Notes: generated by a model not told the origin, from the letters alone. DNA of 64,000 nucleotides from Tretioscincus oriximinensis (GCA_022410635.1 JAJVDF010000160.1:2061517-2125516); one strand, 5' to 3'. Counted from the stretch's first letter, positions 1 to 12,744 are shown. Program-made: numbers and translations.

Positions 1-1150
1 ACCTTATTGTCCAGCTGTTTCTGCCTTTGAATGACAAAGCCCCAGAAGGAACTGCTGCACTTTCCTAACTACAGAATTCCCTGTGATCCTGCCTACTATT
101 CCCAGGCATTCTCTGCGCTCCAAGAGCCAATGAGATTTTTACAATTTGCATAAAAGCTCCAGAGAGATTTTTCATTAGAACTTTACAAAATGGAGGCTGT
201 TAAAATTATATGACATGAGGAGCTTTAAAGTGCATGGAAGGCAGTATCTCAAGCTAAACCAGTTTATTAAGTTCAGTAGAGAATTGTGAGTTTGAAAGTC
301 TGTTTAAAAAATTTTGTGGGAGGGACTTATAGTCAACCAGATATTTATGAAATATAGGATAGTGCTAAAAAAGTGGTATTTGGGTTTTGGGACATCCCCT
401 TTTCAGGTATTTGTGCCCGTAAAGTATAATAGTGATCACCTGCAATTTTTATGTAATATCTTAAATGCCTACAGGGGCATTACTATGTTTTGTATCAGTT
501 TCTTTGTTTTTGCTTTTTGCTGTGACATAAAATGTCTTTTGTAGCCCAGTTGCTGGGCTAAATCATGTATTCACTTACTAAATCATGTATTCACTAATTG
601 GCCAGCACGGCCTTTCCATTAACCATTTAGACCTCTTGGGGGGAACCTGCAGTGTGGTACAGTAGCTAGAAAACTATGTAGATCACTTGTAGGTAGCTCA
701 TGCTTAGAGCTGACAACAACACATTTTTAGATAATAGCCTGTTGCATTATCTCTTCTTACCCTGTGCTGAAAGAGTATCACTGAGATGAAATAAAGGTGT
801 TGGTGCTTTCCCATAAATCCATATATTTTGGTTATTCCCAGCTTGGGGTAAATATGCTTCAAGTGTACAAACCAGGACACTTAGGACTATAGAAAAGAAA
901 GAAAAAAAGGAATCTTAAACCACATTCCCATGCGTGATTTCTACCGAGATGGTCGCTAAGAATTATTGTGGAATTTCTGGCCACCGCAGTTTGTGCAATT
1001 AAACAGGGGGCAGTTTGTAAGACCTGAAAGAAAGCTTCATGGGGAAATTCAGCAATGTGAACTTGTCAAATCTCACATTGGACTTTGGAGCAATGAGTAA
1101 ACGTTCATTGGCTCTCAGTTGATGACTGATGGGTGGATGATGACAATGAG
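1..1150. other. Unassigned non-coding sequence
   Basis: No repeat family or exon is recognised. A 76-codon frame at 314-544 has no family resemblance. The only local structure is an imperfect hairpin at 545-557 (CCCAG/CTGGG) followed by a short direct duplication, with CTAAATCATGTATTCACT at 558-575 and again at 577-594. Confidence 0.6.
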
Positions 1151-1247
1151 GGTTTTTTTAGTTTTTTTTTATTTTTTCAACATCTGATTTCAGTTAACAA
1201 TGTAAGAATACAAATTACAAGAAGAAAATTTTACAAGGTACAAATAA

Positions 1248-4200
1248 TCAGTTGTAATCTACTGCAACTTTATCAATATTAACTTCCCCCCTCAGTCTTT
1301 TAATTTCAGAGTATAAAGTGTCTTTTCCAGATAAGTCTTTATCTATTTTTAACAGACTGTCCCATCTCGTTCTCACAAATTCCCAGTCCTCTTTCCGATC
1401 TCCCATCCAAATGTTTCTTTTTTCTTTTATTATATCAAACTGAATCTGTCCCAAGATATAATAATGCCAATGTTCCAGTGTCCATTGAGACTTGTCTTTC
1501 CAGTAGCGAGTAATAACCGATGCTGCCACTTCTTCCACCATTGATACCAATATGTCCCTTTTAGTTTTTTTCAGTGCCAACATTTTGTATTCGTTCCTTT
1601 CATTATATATGTTAAAGATACCGGGGTCCTATACCATCTGTGTAACCTTAAACCTTAATTCCTTTAACCTTCCATTTTTCTGGCTGCCAGTTTCATTTAA
1701 TCTTCTCTTAATAAATTGGTCTGAACCAATGGTATCCAAATTCAAGGTTTTTCCTAAAGATTCGCCTATCCCCTTGTAACCATTTTTAAAGTACTTGTTC
1801 CAGCCCTGTATCAGTCTTTTCTTACTACTTTCTGGTTTCTTTTTCAACCAATCAGTAAGTTCCCTTATTTTAAGCCAGTCTCGGTTTCCTAATATAGTAT
1901 CCCAAAAGTCCACTGTCAGTGGAGTATTTGTCCTATCCAGTCCATCTTTTATGCATATCAGTCCTGCCTTTTGCAATTTCTCCAAATCTTTCATCCTTAA
2001 AATATTATCTCAGTTAATACTACAAAATGATTCTAGTGTACTATTTTGAATCTGCAAAACCTCTTTCCATTTATTCCAGCTTTCTATCGATGCCTTTAAT
2101 AAATCTAAAGCTTCATTTTTATTTTTATATGATTTCAGAACTGTTTTAGCTGAAATATTATTCTTTGCTCTTTCCAATTTTACCCACTTTTTGTCCAGAT
2201 AGTGTTCCAAATCTATTAAATGCGAAACCAAATATGCATCCCTATAAATTTCAAATTTTGGAAATCCCCACCCTCCTTCACTTTGCTTCTCGTATAATAA
2301 ATTAAACCTTAACCTTGGTCTTTCCCCACCCTGTAATCCAATTTCTGATTTTTTCATCCCATTTGCGTAATGATTTTATATTATAAGTCACTGGCAGTAC
2401 TTGAAAAAGAAATAATAATCTGGATAGTATAAACATTTTTGATGTTCTAATTTTCTTGAGTCTACTCATTGGCTTTTGTTTCCATGACTTTGTAATTTGA
2501 TTTATTTTTTCCAAATTAGTTTATAATTTATATGTTTGTCTTTTCAATATATTTTGCTTGAATTATTCCCAAGTACATAATTTTTTAATGCCTAATTTCA
2601 GTCCTGATTTTCCCCTTCTACTTAGCTGCTCTTGTGGTCAAGTTCCAATTAATAAAATTTCTGATTTATTAATATTTATCTCAAGGCCAGATGCCTACTT
2701 AATTTTTTTATTATTAATATAACATTTTCTGCCATTTTAAGGAGTTCTTTTGAAATAATCAATGTGTCATCTGCATATAAATTTATTTTCACTGAGACTC
2801 CACCTATGTCTTATGTCCTCTCTTATCCATTTAGCTAACAATTCTACAGCTAAGGTAAATAATAAGGGGGATAGCGGACATCCCTGCCCTTGTTCCATTC
2901 TCTACTCTAAATTTTTTTGAACTTTTACCATTAATCCTTAAGTAATCTGAGTTATTTTTGTATACAGCCTGTTGTGCTTTTCTGAATTTTTTCCCCAAAT
3001 TAAACTTGTCACAAATTTCAAAGAAATAATCATGATTAACATGGTCAAACGCTTTATAAATATTTAATTTCAAAAAAATGACCTTTTCTTTAGTTTTATT
3101 GGCATGACTTAGGACATCTAATGCAATTCCAATTGGTTCTTTATATTTCTTTTTTTTAATAAATCTGCATTGATGCCCATTTATCAGATTTGGAAGTATA
3201 TTCTCTAGTCTTTGCACCAAGATTTTCATGAACAGTTTATAATCTTGGTTGCATAACAAGATCGGCCTGTAGGAATCTACTTTAGTGGGGTCTTTGTTTG
3301 GTTTTTAAAGTGTTACAATTTCTATTTCTCTCCATGATTCTGGTATCACATATTGAATCAGGGCCCAATTGATTTTTTTTTTGTAAATGAGGTATTAAAT
3401 TTTCACTAAAAAATTTATAATAAGTCCATCTGGATCCGGTGATTTGCCTCCTTTCAATGTTTTAATAGCCTGCCTAGTCTCTTTTTGACTGATATTTTTA
3501 TTTAATTGTTGTCTTTCTTCCTCTGTTGCTTGATTATCTACTTCAATATTGTTCAACTCACTATTAGAACCTGTATATAATGTGTTATAAAATTTCCTGA
3601 ACTCTTCCAGAGTCTCTTCACTCCTAATTGCCCATTTTCCTTTTTGGGTTTTCAATTTCAATATTCCATTATTTTTGTTTTGTTTCTTTAAATATCTTAT
3701 TAGCCTTTTAATACTTTGTACATTGTTTGCTTTAAATTTGTTTTTAAGATATGACCATTACTTGAACATCTTCTTGTCTAACAATTTTAATTCCTTTCTT
3801 TTTTCCATTAAATCTTTAAATATTTTCTTTGAATTGGTTTTTTTTTATGTTTTATCTGATGATATTCAATATGTGCCAATAATTCCTTTCTTTCAGTTTT
3901 GATTCTTTTTTATACCAGTTCCCTTATTTAGTAATATTCCTCTCTGGACTGCTTTAAATGTATCCCATATGATTTGTAGAGACATCTCCGCCGTTTCATT
4001 TTCCTGGAAAAAAAATCTGATCTCATTCATCACCTCTAATTTTATCCTTATCTTTCTAAATAGCTATTGGATCAAACCTCCATTTTTTCATTTCCGTTCT
4101 ACTGTCTAGTTCGATTTCTAAAACTATTGGAGCATGAGCTGAAATCCAGCATTTGCCAACCAAGAAGGAAAGCACTTTAAATTTATTCCCATTGTGCCCT

Positions 4201-4800
4201 AAAATGTGGACCAAATTATAATAAATCTGGTGTTTTGCTGAAAAGTATGTCCCCCCAATCTCCTTTATTATTATGTTTCTGCCCATAGTCAAATAAATGC
4301 CATTGTTTTAATTGTATAAATCCTTTGGTCTTTTTTGTTCCCCATCAATGCCAGTCACTTCTTCTCTTTCCACATCTTGGTTCATATCTCCTCCAATGAA
4401 TATTTCTCCTTTCAAGAAAGTATCAAATTGGTTCATCAACTGATTGAATGCCTTTTTCTGATTTTTGTTACTATTATAGATCAAACCCAGTGTAAATATC
4501 TCTTTCTATTCTTCCTTTCACCAAAATCATCCTTCCCTCCCTATCTTTTTTAACTTTCAACACTTCAAAATTTAAATCGTCTTTAATTAATACTGCTACA
4601 CCCCTCGATTTGTTTGTGTGACTCATACTGCATAGTCCATCCTCCAATTTGTGACAATTTTCCTCGATCCTTTACTCTTTTGTGGGTTTCATTTTATTTC
4701 AGATCCTTCATTTGACACTCTACATGTCTTTAAATCCAAGTTTAACCCATTTACATTTATGGATATTATTTTTATTGTTCCCATTTTCTCCACAGCAGTT
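1248..4800 (-). pseudogene. L1 ORF2 (endonuclease-reverse transcriptase), broken
   Basis: ORF2p normally nicks target DNA and copies L1 RNA at the nick. Near 4600-4500 the minus strand encodes KSRGVAVLI, typical of L1 endonuclease. At 4292-4056 a frame carries ISAHAPIVLEI, where active enzymes have S-D-H. At 3661-3395 the linker before RT ends in GGKSPDPDG, close to the usual GKSPGPDG. At 3259-2831 the RT core has IFLKLNIYKAFDHVNHDYFF. The next RT block (GQGCPLSPLLF) is one frame away, so there is a frameshift near 2880. The catalytic YADD is intact at 2777-2766. Frames at 2514-2302, 2357-2010, 1994-1629 and 1583-1248 complete the C-terminus, including GGWGFPKFEIYRDAY. The SDH-to-SAH change, frameshifts and stops make it inactive. 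Confidence 0.92.
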
Positions 4801-4924
4801 TTAGGAAAAATAGCACTTCTCCCTTGTTCCAAGGGAGTAGATCTCTGTACTGCTGTATCTAACACTACAGTAGAACTTGTCTATCTTTCTGCTAAGGTAT
4901 GCATTGCTTCCAACTTTTCCTAAC

Positions 4925-5476
4925 CATTAGAACAGAACTTTGCTATATTCTTGTATTCGAGCCCAGCTATATTTTATAATGAGACAATAATCCTTTTTCT
5001 ACCCACCATTTCAAAATTGGAACTATGAACCGTGTCCTTTTCCATCAGTTAACAATGCATCATTCAATTCCTTAGATTAACTACAGTAATTTCCCCACAT
5101 AAACTTATTTTTATTTTAAAATTTCTCTAAATTAACAAACCATATTATCTATTCCGTATTACCCTCCTAAACCTATCATCTCATATATTTTACAACCTCT
5201 ATTATGTAATTAATTATTGCCTATTGTCCATCTCACATGCAATATATGACCCACATATAATGTTTTCATTATACCTTTATAACTTCTATGTATATTCTAT
5301 TAATATAACAAGCAATATCTAAAATACTTTTATCATGTGTTAATTAAACCATTTTCTATGATTAACACTTATCTTGTTATTTATGTTTCTATCAAATTTG
5401 TCTGAAATCATAAACAATTATTAAAACCTCTTTCCGCATTATCATTTAAAACCTTATTAAACCTGCTCAACAACAA
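4925..5476 (-). other. AT-rich interval between the L1 ORF1 and ORF2 remnants
   Basis: About 550 bases of very AT-rich sequence separate the ORF1 stop from recognisable endonuclease coding. No L1 protein similarity is visible. It may be an unusually long inter-ORF spacer of this L1 subfamily, or the badly decayed start of ORF2 plus an insertion. Confidence 0.4.
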
Positions 5477-5757
5477 TTACAAGTCCTCTGTGCATATGCT
5501 AAGTTTATCTTTCTTCATGGTTTCGCCCTTTTTCCTCCTGGAGCCAAATCCTTCTTGGGCCTCCTCCTCATTCCCATCTTTCCCAGATCTGTCATCTCTT
5601 TCTCTTCCCTCATCCAACTCTTTTTCCAACTCCAAAGTATCATCCATTGGAATATTGCTTTTCAGCAGTAACTTTGCTTCTTCCTGATTTCTGGCCCACA
5701 ATCTTCTGCCATCTTTGTACACCACTATAGTAGCAGGAAAATTCCAGACCACTTTCT
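5477..5757 (-). pseudogene. L1 ORF1 C-terminal domain fragment
   Basis: The 91-codon frame begins MVWNFPATIVVYKDG and continues with RNQEEAKLLLKSN, the pattern of the C-terminal domain of L1 ORF1p, the RNA-binding trimeric protein of the L1 ribonucleoprotein. After that the chain becomes strongly charged (E, D, K, R rich) to the stop at 5477. The coiled coil and RRM-like parts that should precede it are absent because the element is cut at about 5757, where the plus-strand L1 begins. The ATG at 5752 is therefore only an internal methionine. Call by motif resemblance. Confidence 0.75.
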
Positions 5758-5799
5758 ATATGATTATATAGACCTTCTCACACAAAAATAGGGAATAGA

Positions 5800-6621
5800 T
5801 ATAAATATTACGAACCAAAAATGTAAAAAAAATGGGAAAACATTGTGAGTATAAAAAATACAAGGGTTAAGGAACATTAAATGAAAGTAATATTCAGAGA
5901 TTTATATGACTTGCGTTGGCATAGAATGCCAAAAATTATTGCCAACTTTATCCCTAATCCATCGCCCCATGCTGGCATGGATGTGGACATCAGAGTACAT
6001 TATTGCACATGATACGGGAATGTCCAGAAATACAACATTTTTGGAATGAAATTTGGGGATGGATAGAAAGAATATTAGGATATAGTGTAAGAAAAACAAA
6101 AGTAGCATGTTTAACCCACGATATAGATATATAGCTAAATATAAATACATACAAATATTTACTCCAAAAGGTGACTATGGAAGCCCAGGCTGTTATAGTT
6201 CTGGGATGGAAAGATAAAAATAAATGGCAGATGGGCAATTAGCAGTATTATTTATCAGATCAAATGATTATGGATTATTTAGATAGCAATGGGAGTGTAA
6301 ATAAAGATAATAGGGATTGGATGGGTAACTGGGCAAAATTGATAATATATAGTCAACAATATAGGTGGGGAGGCATGAATTATTAAATGTTATAAAACTG
6401 GTCTTAAGATAATGAGAATTTAAACATAAAAGTACCTTCTATCTATGGGGGAGAGGAGGGTGGGTGGATAGAAAACATGTAAATTTTTTGTTAAAAAGGA
6501 AAAAAAGCCAAGATACATTGATTGTGAGAATTGTATATTAATGTAAATAATAGTACTAATTGGCTTGTGTATATATACAGTATATATGTGGAAATGTGAA
6601 TAAAATATATTTAAAAAATTA
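5800..6621 (+). mobile_element. 3' end of a second L1 LINE, plus strand
   Basis: This piece contains the last part of ORF2 (about 5830-6385) and a 3' UTR ending in AATAAA at 6599-6604 plus a short A-rich stretch. It lies head to head with the minus-strand L1. The exact junction is between about 5757 and 5830 and I cannot place it better. The ORF2 C-termini of the two copies are clearly different sequences, so they are separate insertions from different L1 lineages. Confidence 0.88.
5830..6385 (+). pseudogene. L1 ORF2 C-terminal end, broken
   Basis: Translation gives an L1 C-terminal region. A frame around 5833-5969 reads WENIV and then, after an in-frame stop, FRDLYDLRWHRMPKIIANF and PNPSP. 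From 5970 the next reading frame gives CWHGCGHQSTLLHMIRECP and HFWNEIWGWIERILGY. The first part corresponds to the usual xWHxTPxxLA region and the second to the cysteine-rich C-x3-C...H...C module of L1 ORF2p, needed for retrotransposition. A single-base frameshift lies at about 5969-5970, exactly before the first Cys. Further on, EAQAVIVLGWKDKNKWQMG and WAKLIIYSQQYRWGG reach a stop near 6385. Confidence 0.85.
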
Positions 6622-7860
6622 GATTTCTGACCCTCAAGCTCAAGGATGGCATGCTTTGTAGATATTGATGAACCACAATTCTGATCATTCTTTGGCATTG
6701 GCAAGATTGGCTAGGGTTCAGGAGAATTATATTACCACAATGTATAGATTGGTGGTTTCTACTTTTCTTTTTCTCTTGTAGATCTCTTGGCAGCCCATTT
6801 CCATAAATAGTATCCTGCATATTAATGAAATGTTTGCAATTAAACCAATTGCTGCTATTTCAAATATATGTGTTGTATAAATAGTTCAGGTTAGGAACAA
6901 TAGATCTAGAAAATAATAGTTTGGTCACTGCAGCATAAGAACCATATCATTTTTGTTGCCTCTTCCTGACCTGTCCTATTCTCTGGGACCTTCCGGTGCT
7001 GGCATTATTGTACTAGTGAAAGAAGCCATGTATTGATTTTTGAAAAGTGCAAAATAGTTACAAGAACAACTTTGGATAAGTGTCAAACAACATCCTCAGA
7101 CGCTGGAGAGAGAAATATGCTTTTATTAAAGAATAGAAAGCACAGGAAATAATTTTGTAATACAGCTAAATGGAAACAGTGTTAAAAATGAAGAAGAATT
7201 AATCTCAGCAGGAGCAGTAACTTGGAATTTGATTTATCATTAGTTGCTGCCCTCACACCAAAATCAACTGGTCCCATACTACTTACCAGTTGAACCTCAA
7301 AGGATGAATAGGGATGAACCAGCCAGGCTACAGCTCACATTTCGTGCAATAGTGGTTGGCTTTTCAAAATTTAAAAAGTTTTTAAAAAATAGCAAAAGGG
7401 ATTTGTCAAATAGCATATATGCACACAATTCAATGTTCCATGCTCCAATTCAAGGGCTCCATGCTCAATAACGGTGGCAGGAGGCTAAAGTCAGTAGAAT
7501 TTCCTAGCACTCTGGGATTAATGCGAGTAATGCAAGAAATATGTGTGGCAGATCCACAATGCTTGCAATTATCACACACTTGTTTAAAATTACTTGTTTC
7601 CTTAAGAGGTTATTGGCAGCATTATCCTGAAGGAGAGCGGCAGTGAATAAGGTTTTAATCTGAAACAGTGCTTTACTTCATTTGCTAGTTGCACCTACAG
7701 CTTTCGTTGATCAATGACTGTCTTTCTCCTCCTCGAGCACGCTCTTGATCATTTGACGTTACCTGCAGTCGAGGAAACAGGCAACTTCCAATGGGTTATG
7801 ACTTTTATGATCCCTTTGTGTTAGACAGTAAATTGTTATTCAGTGATAAAAGTGCACTCT
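6622..7860. other. Unassigned non-coding sequence
   Basis: No recognisable repeat or coding exon. Two overlapping 75-codon frames (7244-7471 and 7419-7646) have no family resemblance. The stretch at 7375-7390 is a simple A/T run. Confidence 0.55.
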
Positions 7861-7975
7861 GAAATTCAGAGAGTTTTAGGTAACCCTTGGCTCTCCCTAG
7901 AAGGTAATGGCAAATCTCTTTGGTATCTTCACCATGCAGCCACGTGAGGTTGACTCAGCAGCGACTAATATCAAT
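7861..7975 (+). repeat. Candidate tail of an RTE-mobilised SINE
   Basis: The sequence AAGGTAATGGCAAATCTC at about 7901, followed by GTATCTTC, CCACGTGAGGTTGACTCA and GCAGCGACTAA, resembles the 3' part of SINEs and RTE-type LINEs in amniotes ('aaggaaatggcaaac...tatctttgcc...'). No promoter boxes are seen upstream, so this is at most a tail fragment. Assignment is by remembered pattern only. Confidence 0.33.
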
Positions 7976-10900
7976 GCATGCTTTGCTTTCTAAGGCCTCA
8001 TGGGATGCTTTTGTTCATTTTGGAAAAGCAGAAGCTTCGAAGGATGATTTCCATTCAGTTAACTCATCATTCATGCCCTGTTGGATTTCCCTAAATTCTC
8101 CCCCCCAATATATGCTGTTTTGAAGATATCAGGGAATATCAATCATTTGGGCCAGTAACTATCATTGTATTCCTTTGAAGCAGGCCAAGCCAGACACCAC
8201 CAGTTAGCCTGTCTTATTGATCCAAATCGACACAGACATACATTGCCGAAGAACTGTTCCCCAAAGGGATTTACATTTGTTGTGCTAATACGTCAGTGTT
8301 TCCCTGCCACCATTTCCTTTTCAGTGCCTGAATGGAGATGAGGAGTGCATTCAGAGATTGGCTGCATACCAACCAGAATGGGAAAGCACTGGCTGCCCTC
8401 GTTTGCTGTTTATTCCAAATGGAAATTGGGTCGTCATGTGCTGATCACAAAGCAACTTGGGCTCTGAGTGGAATTCACTCAGAAAGGCCTAGCAACTGTA
8501 AAGTAACAAAATTCACATGAACTCTGCACTTGCTACAGTTTGCCCTGTGTTCTTCTGACCTGCCAGCTGTCTGATCTGCACAAAAGGCTGATCCTTAAGT
8601 GTCTTCTGGGTCCTAGTGAAACCAGAAGCAGTCCAAGGATCAGGCCACAGGGTGGCAAGGAAGATGACTGCAAATCTCCTGCTGCTGCTCAAGTGTGGTG
8701 TGCTCTTTGGCTCATTGACTCTTGAACTTCAAATTTTGTTCCACACCCCTCAAATTGCAATCACCTGTGCAAAATGAAAATCATAGACAAGAACAAAGAA
8801 AAATTCAGCTGATTGGTCCAGAAGAAAAGAGAAATTGGTTATCCAAAGTGGGCTCAGCCTGAAGATAATCCAAACTGACCAAAATTTGCAAAAAAGGAGT
8901 TTAGTTCAGGAAAAAGTGATTCAAGTGAGATCTTGAACCAGAGTGGGGACATGAAATTGATCTAGAAATCAGTTATCTGGTTCTGGCTGAAGTTAAAACA
9001 ATGCTTTCTGCATAAATGAATACTTGGAACAATATCAAGATGTCATTGATGTGGGGACAGTGTCTTTCTGTGCAGGTCAAAATACAAATGTGTTTGTATT
9101 CAATGCAAATTAAGCCATATGCAATCCCTGGAGCGATCACAAAACAATGCAAAGAGAAAAGTAGTGGATACCTAATCCGCGGCATGTGGACTGGTTCAAA
9201 AAACAGGCACCAGGATCTTGAAGGCCACAGCTTGAAGGTGCAAGAACTTCACAAACAGAACAGCACAGGACCATCTCAGGTGCCAGTTGGGCTGCATTGA
9301 TAAGAGAAGCAGGAGGAATAGCACAGGTCCTGCAGGGAGTATAGCTAAACAGAGACACAGGCATTGGCTTGTGTTTATCAGTTGCCTTTGGGCCATCAGA
9401 AGCAATTCAGCATGTGTGTGACAGTAATGCCTGGAGGCTGGGCTGACATATAACATAGCTGAAAGGACTATTAGTATTGTCCACTATAAGGGTAGCATTT
9501 GAACTTTCAGTGCAAGAAGTGGTTTTCCTAACTATTCTGGCAGCTTCCCACTTGCCATATCTGATTGTCCTGATTTCAGCTGCCACAGTTGGCAATATGC
9601 TAATTAGTGCTGAAATTGCACTGCCTTGAGGCAACGTGTGGTGTCCAAAGTCAGTAATCCATGGCTTGGTTAGTTTCTGCAGAAAACCTCCCACTTCTAC
9701 AGATTTATAACTGTGCATCCTCTTCTTCCTTTGTTTCATTCCTCTATCCTTGGAGACACATGCTCCCAAACGTGACTGAGTTAGCCACCTGTGTGGCACA
9801 GATGCTTCAAGTGCCACAGCTTTTAAATGTTATTTCCCCCAGTGTGTGCACTGTTTTGCTGTGGGCCCAAGGGAGAAGCAACATTGCTGTACAGTGCTCC
9901 TGGATTCCTTGAAGTAGATGGGGAATCAAAGCAAAACGATTATCATGTTTTGCATTATAGTGAATGCCAAAGTGTGAACAGAATAATTTAAACCCTCAAA
10001 TAGAGTGCAAAAGGTGGAATGGAAAACTTGGGCAGTGGTAGCACTGGGCTAAAACATATTTCTTCACCCAGGCCTTTGATGTTGGTGTTCTCTCCTTCTC
10101 TCTCTCTATCTCATGTCCTGCTAGGGAAAGGGCTATATTTTAATTGTTTTTTTGCTTTCCTTTTTTGCTTCTGTTCATATATTTGTGGCCCATCTTGAAT
10201 GAAAGAGATGGTACAATTAGAAGAAATGTAAATCTGAATTACCCAACAAAGTTGAATTTAGATTAACTTGTCACTTCACAATGGGAACCTGAATAAAGAA
10301 GAACAATGTGTACTCATTAAAAAATATTGACAATGAGAATTCTCTATTGTACACCAATGTTCCGGTAATTTTGTCAGCTAACAGTATATCTTGAGTTCTA
10401 TTTAGTGGGTTATTTTGAAGTTTGCATTACCATGAGGAATTTGTGATCCTTCAAAATATTGCTCTGTTACCCCTGGCCATTGCTCAGGCTGGCTGGGGAT
10501 AATGTACCTTGGTGAACCATTTTGGCAGTGCCTCCATTTTCCTCTAAATTAAGATTCCTTGGGTGGAAGAATATGGCCCCTGCTGGAGGCAGCTGAATGC
10601 TACAGTGTAATGTTTTGATGATCACCTTCCTGTGCTAAAAAATAAAACTCAGAAGCACCTTCTGGTTTAACATTAGAGGCCTCATTTTAACATTCTTCTG
10701 AGTAGGTGAAAAATAAGTAGTTAGAAACTGTTAACTGTTGCAAGAACAATAACTGCTAAATATTGAGAAATGTGATAAGTTCCATATAAGAATGAAAAGC
10801 AAAAATGTGTTTCACATCGACACATCTCTAATATAATAAAAAGCTTATGTGTTCCAGATGGCACACTTTTTATAATCCAGTGAGGACCAATCGAAGTATG

Positions 10901-12744
10901 CTTTGTATTTTCAAGGTGCAATGTTTTGAATGTGAGAAAATAAGCACAGTTTCCTCAAGGAATGTTGACTAAGAAGAGCGGGGATAACTTAGAGTGAGAA
11001 ATTTTGAATGTACTATCAGTAGGAAGAGATACAACTAAGTCATTTGAATGTGTTAGAATAGTGAATTATCTACAGTACATAGGTTTTTTGGGGGTAAAAG
11101 CTAAGGCCAAAATGGGCAAATGAAAGGTATTTCAAAGAACAGTTTTCTAAAGCCTGTTGCATTTTTTAAATAGGCTTGATTACCTTATAAATTTTTACTT
11201 GCTCAGTCACAGAAAATGTGAGCAATAGAAAGGATAGACAGCTACACAGAAACATGGAAATCCAACCTTCTCTACATCATCTTGCCTAGTGACAGCTCAA
11301 TACCTCCTAAGTCATTTTCACTCAAATGATTCAAAAAATATCCTCCAGCTAATTTTGGGTGGAGGGGCAAAAATAAATCGAAAATACAAAACAGGTTGAA
11401 CTCTCCCACTGATTCATGTTACTTAAGATGCACCAGAATGAAAATAGTTATTTTAATATTGATAATAATTATTTCATGTAAATATTTTTTTTAAAAAAAG
11501 TGATAAATTGTAGTGTAATTAATAAATCATATTATGTTTGAAAGGACACGTTCACAAAATAACTGATGCATCCCAAGCCCTCGTTCCTATTGCCTCACCT
11601 GAAGTTAATGGAAAAGAATTATATAGGAATGAGCCTGGCTGGAATAGTTCCCTTGGGACAGTCTGCCAAGCCTCTCCTTAGTGAAAAATGCATGCCTGTT
11701 CTTGTTTAAAGGTAAGACTCCCTGAACCCTATTCATTTTTCAAAGAAGTTTCTACCCACCCTTGATGTAATGCCCTGCCAAAGCAGGGACCAAGTACTGA
11801 TTTGCTCAGGCCTTCTCTGTAAGCTTCCTTACTTTGTCAATCTCACATGAGGGAATGATAAACAGGTGGCAGATCTGATGATAGAATTTGGAGTAAGAGT
11901 GACTTTAAATCTCTATTTGTCAGCCACACTGAAGGCCAGCTACTGTTTATCTGTTTAACCCATTTCATAGGACTGTTCTGACAGTGAAATGAAACAGTCA
12001 AGCGTTTATTAACTCAGAGTTCCAAGAGTGGAATACAAATACAATTAAAAACCTGGTTACTAAGCACTTTGTCAGCAGAGAAAGAGTTGGTTTTTCCACA
12101 TTATCCCACATAGCTGGATGGCTCCAGTCTCTTATCTTGACTATTTTCCATCAAATATGGATGACAGCATCACAGGGATGTCAGTTGTTATCAGGTAATC
12201 AGATAACTACACTACAGCAGGCTGGTATAATTTACTGCATAAAAAAGTCCCCTCTTTTTGTTCCATGTGGTGAACGTTCAAAGTAATGATTTTGAGTCTG
12301 CATTGACCAGTATACTAGAGCAGTAAAAGTACCAGGAACCTCTCAAATGTCATATCCCAACCATTCCTGGTCTTCCTTAGGCTACACCAGCATGTGGAAT
12401 TGAGGCTCTTCATGTGCCTGCTGATCCAGATTACTGGCACATATCTGAAGAGGTAGACCAAACTCTGACTTCGTAACTAGTCAGACTCTCTAAAAATAAA
12501 TGGAATCATAAAAGTTGCTCACAAATATTCCAGATATTAAGTTTGTTTGTTTATTCTTATACCCTGTACTATTCATGTAGTTCTCAGGGTAGTACACATA
12601 GCTTTTTGTTGTTTTCTCCATAACAGACAGCCTATGAATTAGGCAGGGCTGAGAGAGTTCTAAAGAACTGTGATTGGCCCAAGATCACCCTACATTCTTC
12701 ATGGAGAAATGTGGAATCAAAATGGTAGGCTACCAGGTAAGAGT
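7976..12744. other. Long repeat-poor stretch without recognisable genes
   Basis: About 4.8 kb in which I recognise neither transposon proteins nor exons. Frames of up to 136 codons (9817-9407, minus) show no motif. A short CT-rich run lies near 10090-10110, and 11455-11530 is A/T-rich. It may be intronic or intergenic, and part of it could be old unique sequence. Confidence 0.5.

Larger units (their letters stand above)
1151..5760 (-). mobile_element. 5'-truncated L1 LINE, minus strand
   Basis: The element reads right to left: end of ORF1 (5752-5477), a spacer, ORF2 endonuclease (about 4800-4050), reverse transcriptase (about 3660-2700) and ORF2 C-terminus (about 2514-1248). A short 3' UTR with AATAAA follows, then a poly-A tail seen here as poly-T at 1151-1176. 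Recognisable L1 protein blocks occur in the right order on one strand, which makes the family call safe. The copy is dead because ORF2 is split among at least six frames by stops and frameshifts. It stops inside ORF1 near 5755-5765, so the 5' UTR and N-terminal ORF1 are missing. This fits ordinary 5' truncation during target-primed reverse transcription. L1 mobilises its own RNA in cis, but this copy cannot encode functional proteins. Confidence 0.93.

Noticed and set aside
1151..6621. Twin-priming inversion of one L1
   Set aside because: Both halves contain the ORF2 C-terminus and the left part ends in its own poly-A tail, which one twin-primed RNA would not produce.
9407..9817. 136-codon minus-strand frame
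   Set aside because: No motif or compositional bias. Length is within what chance gives in several kilobases.
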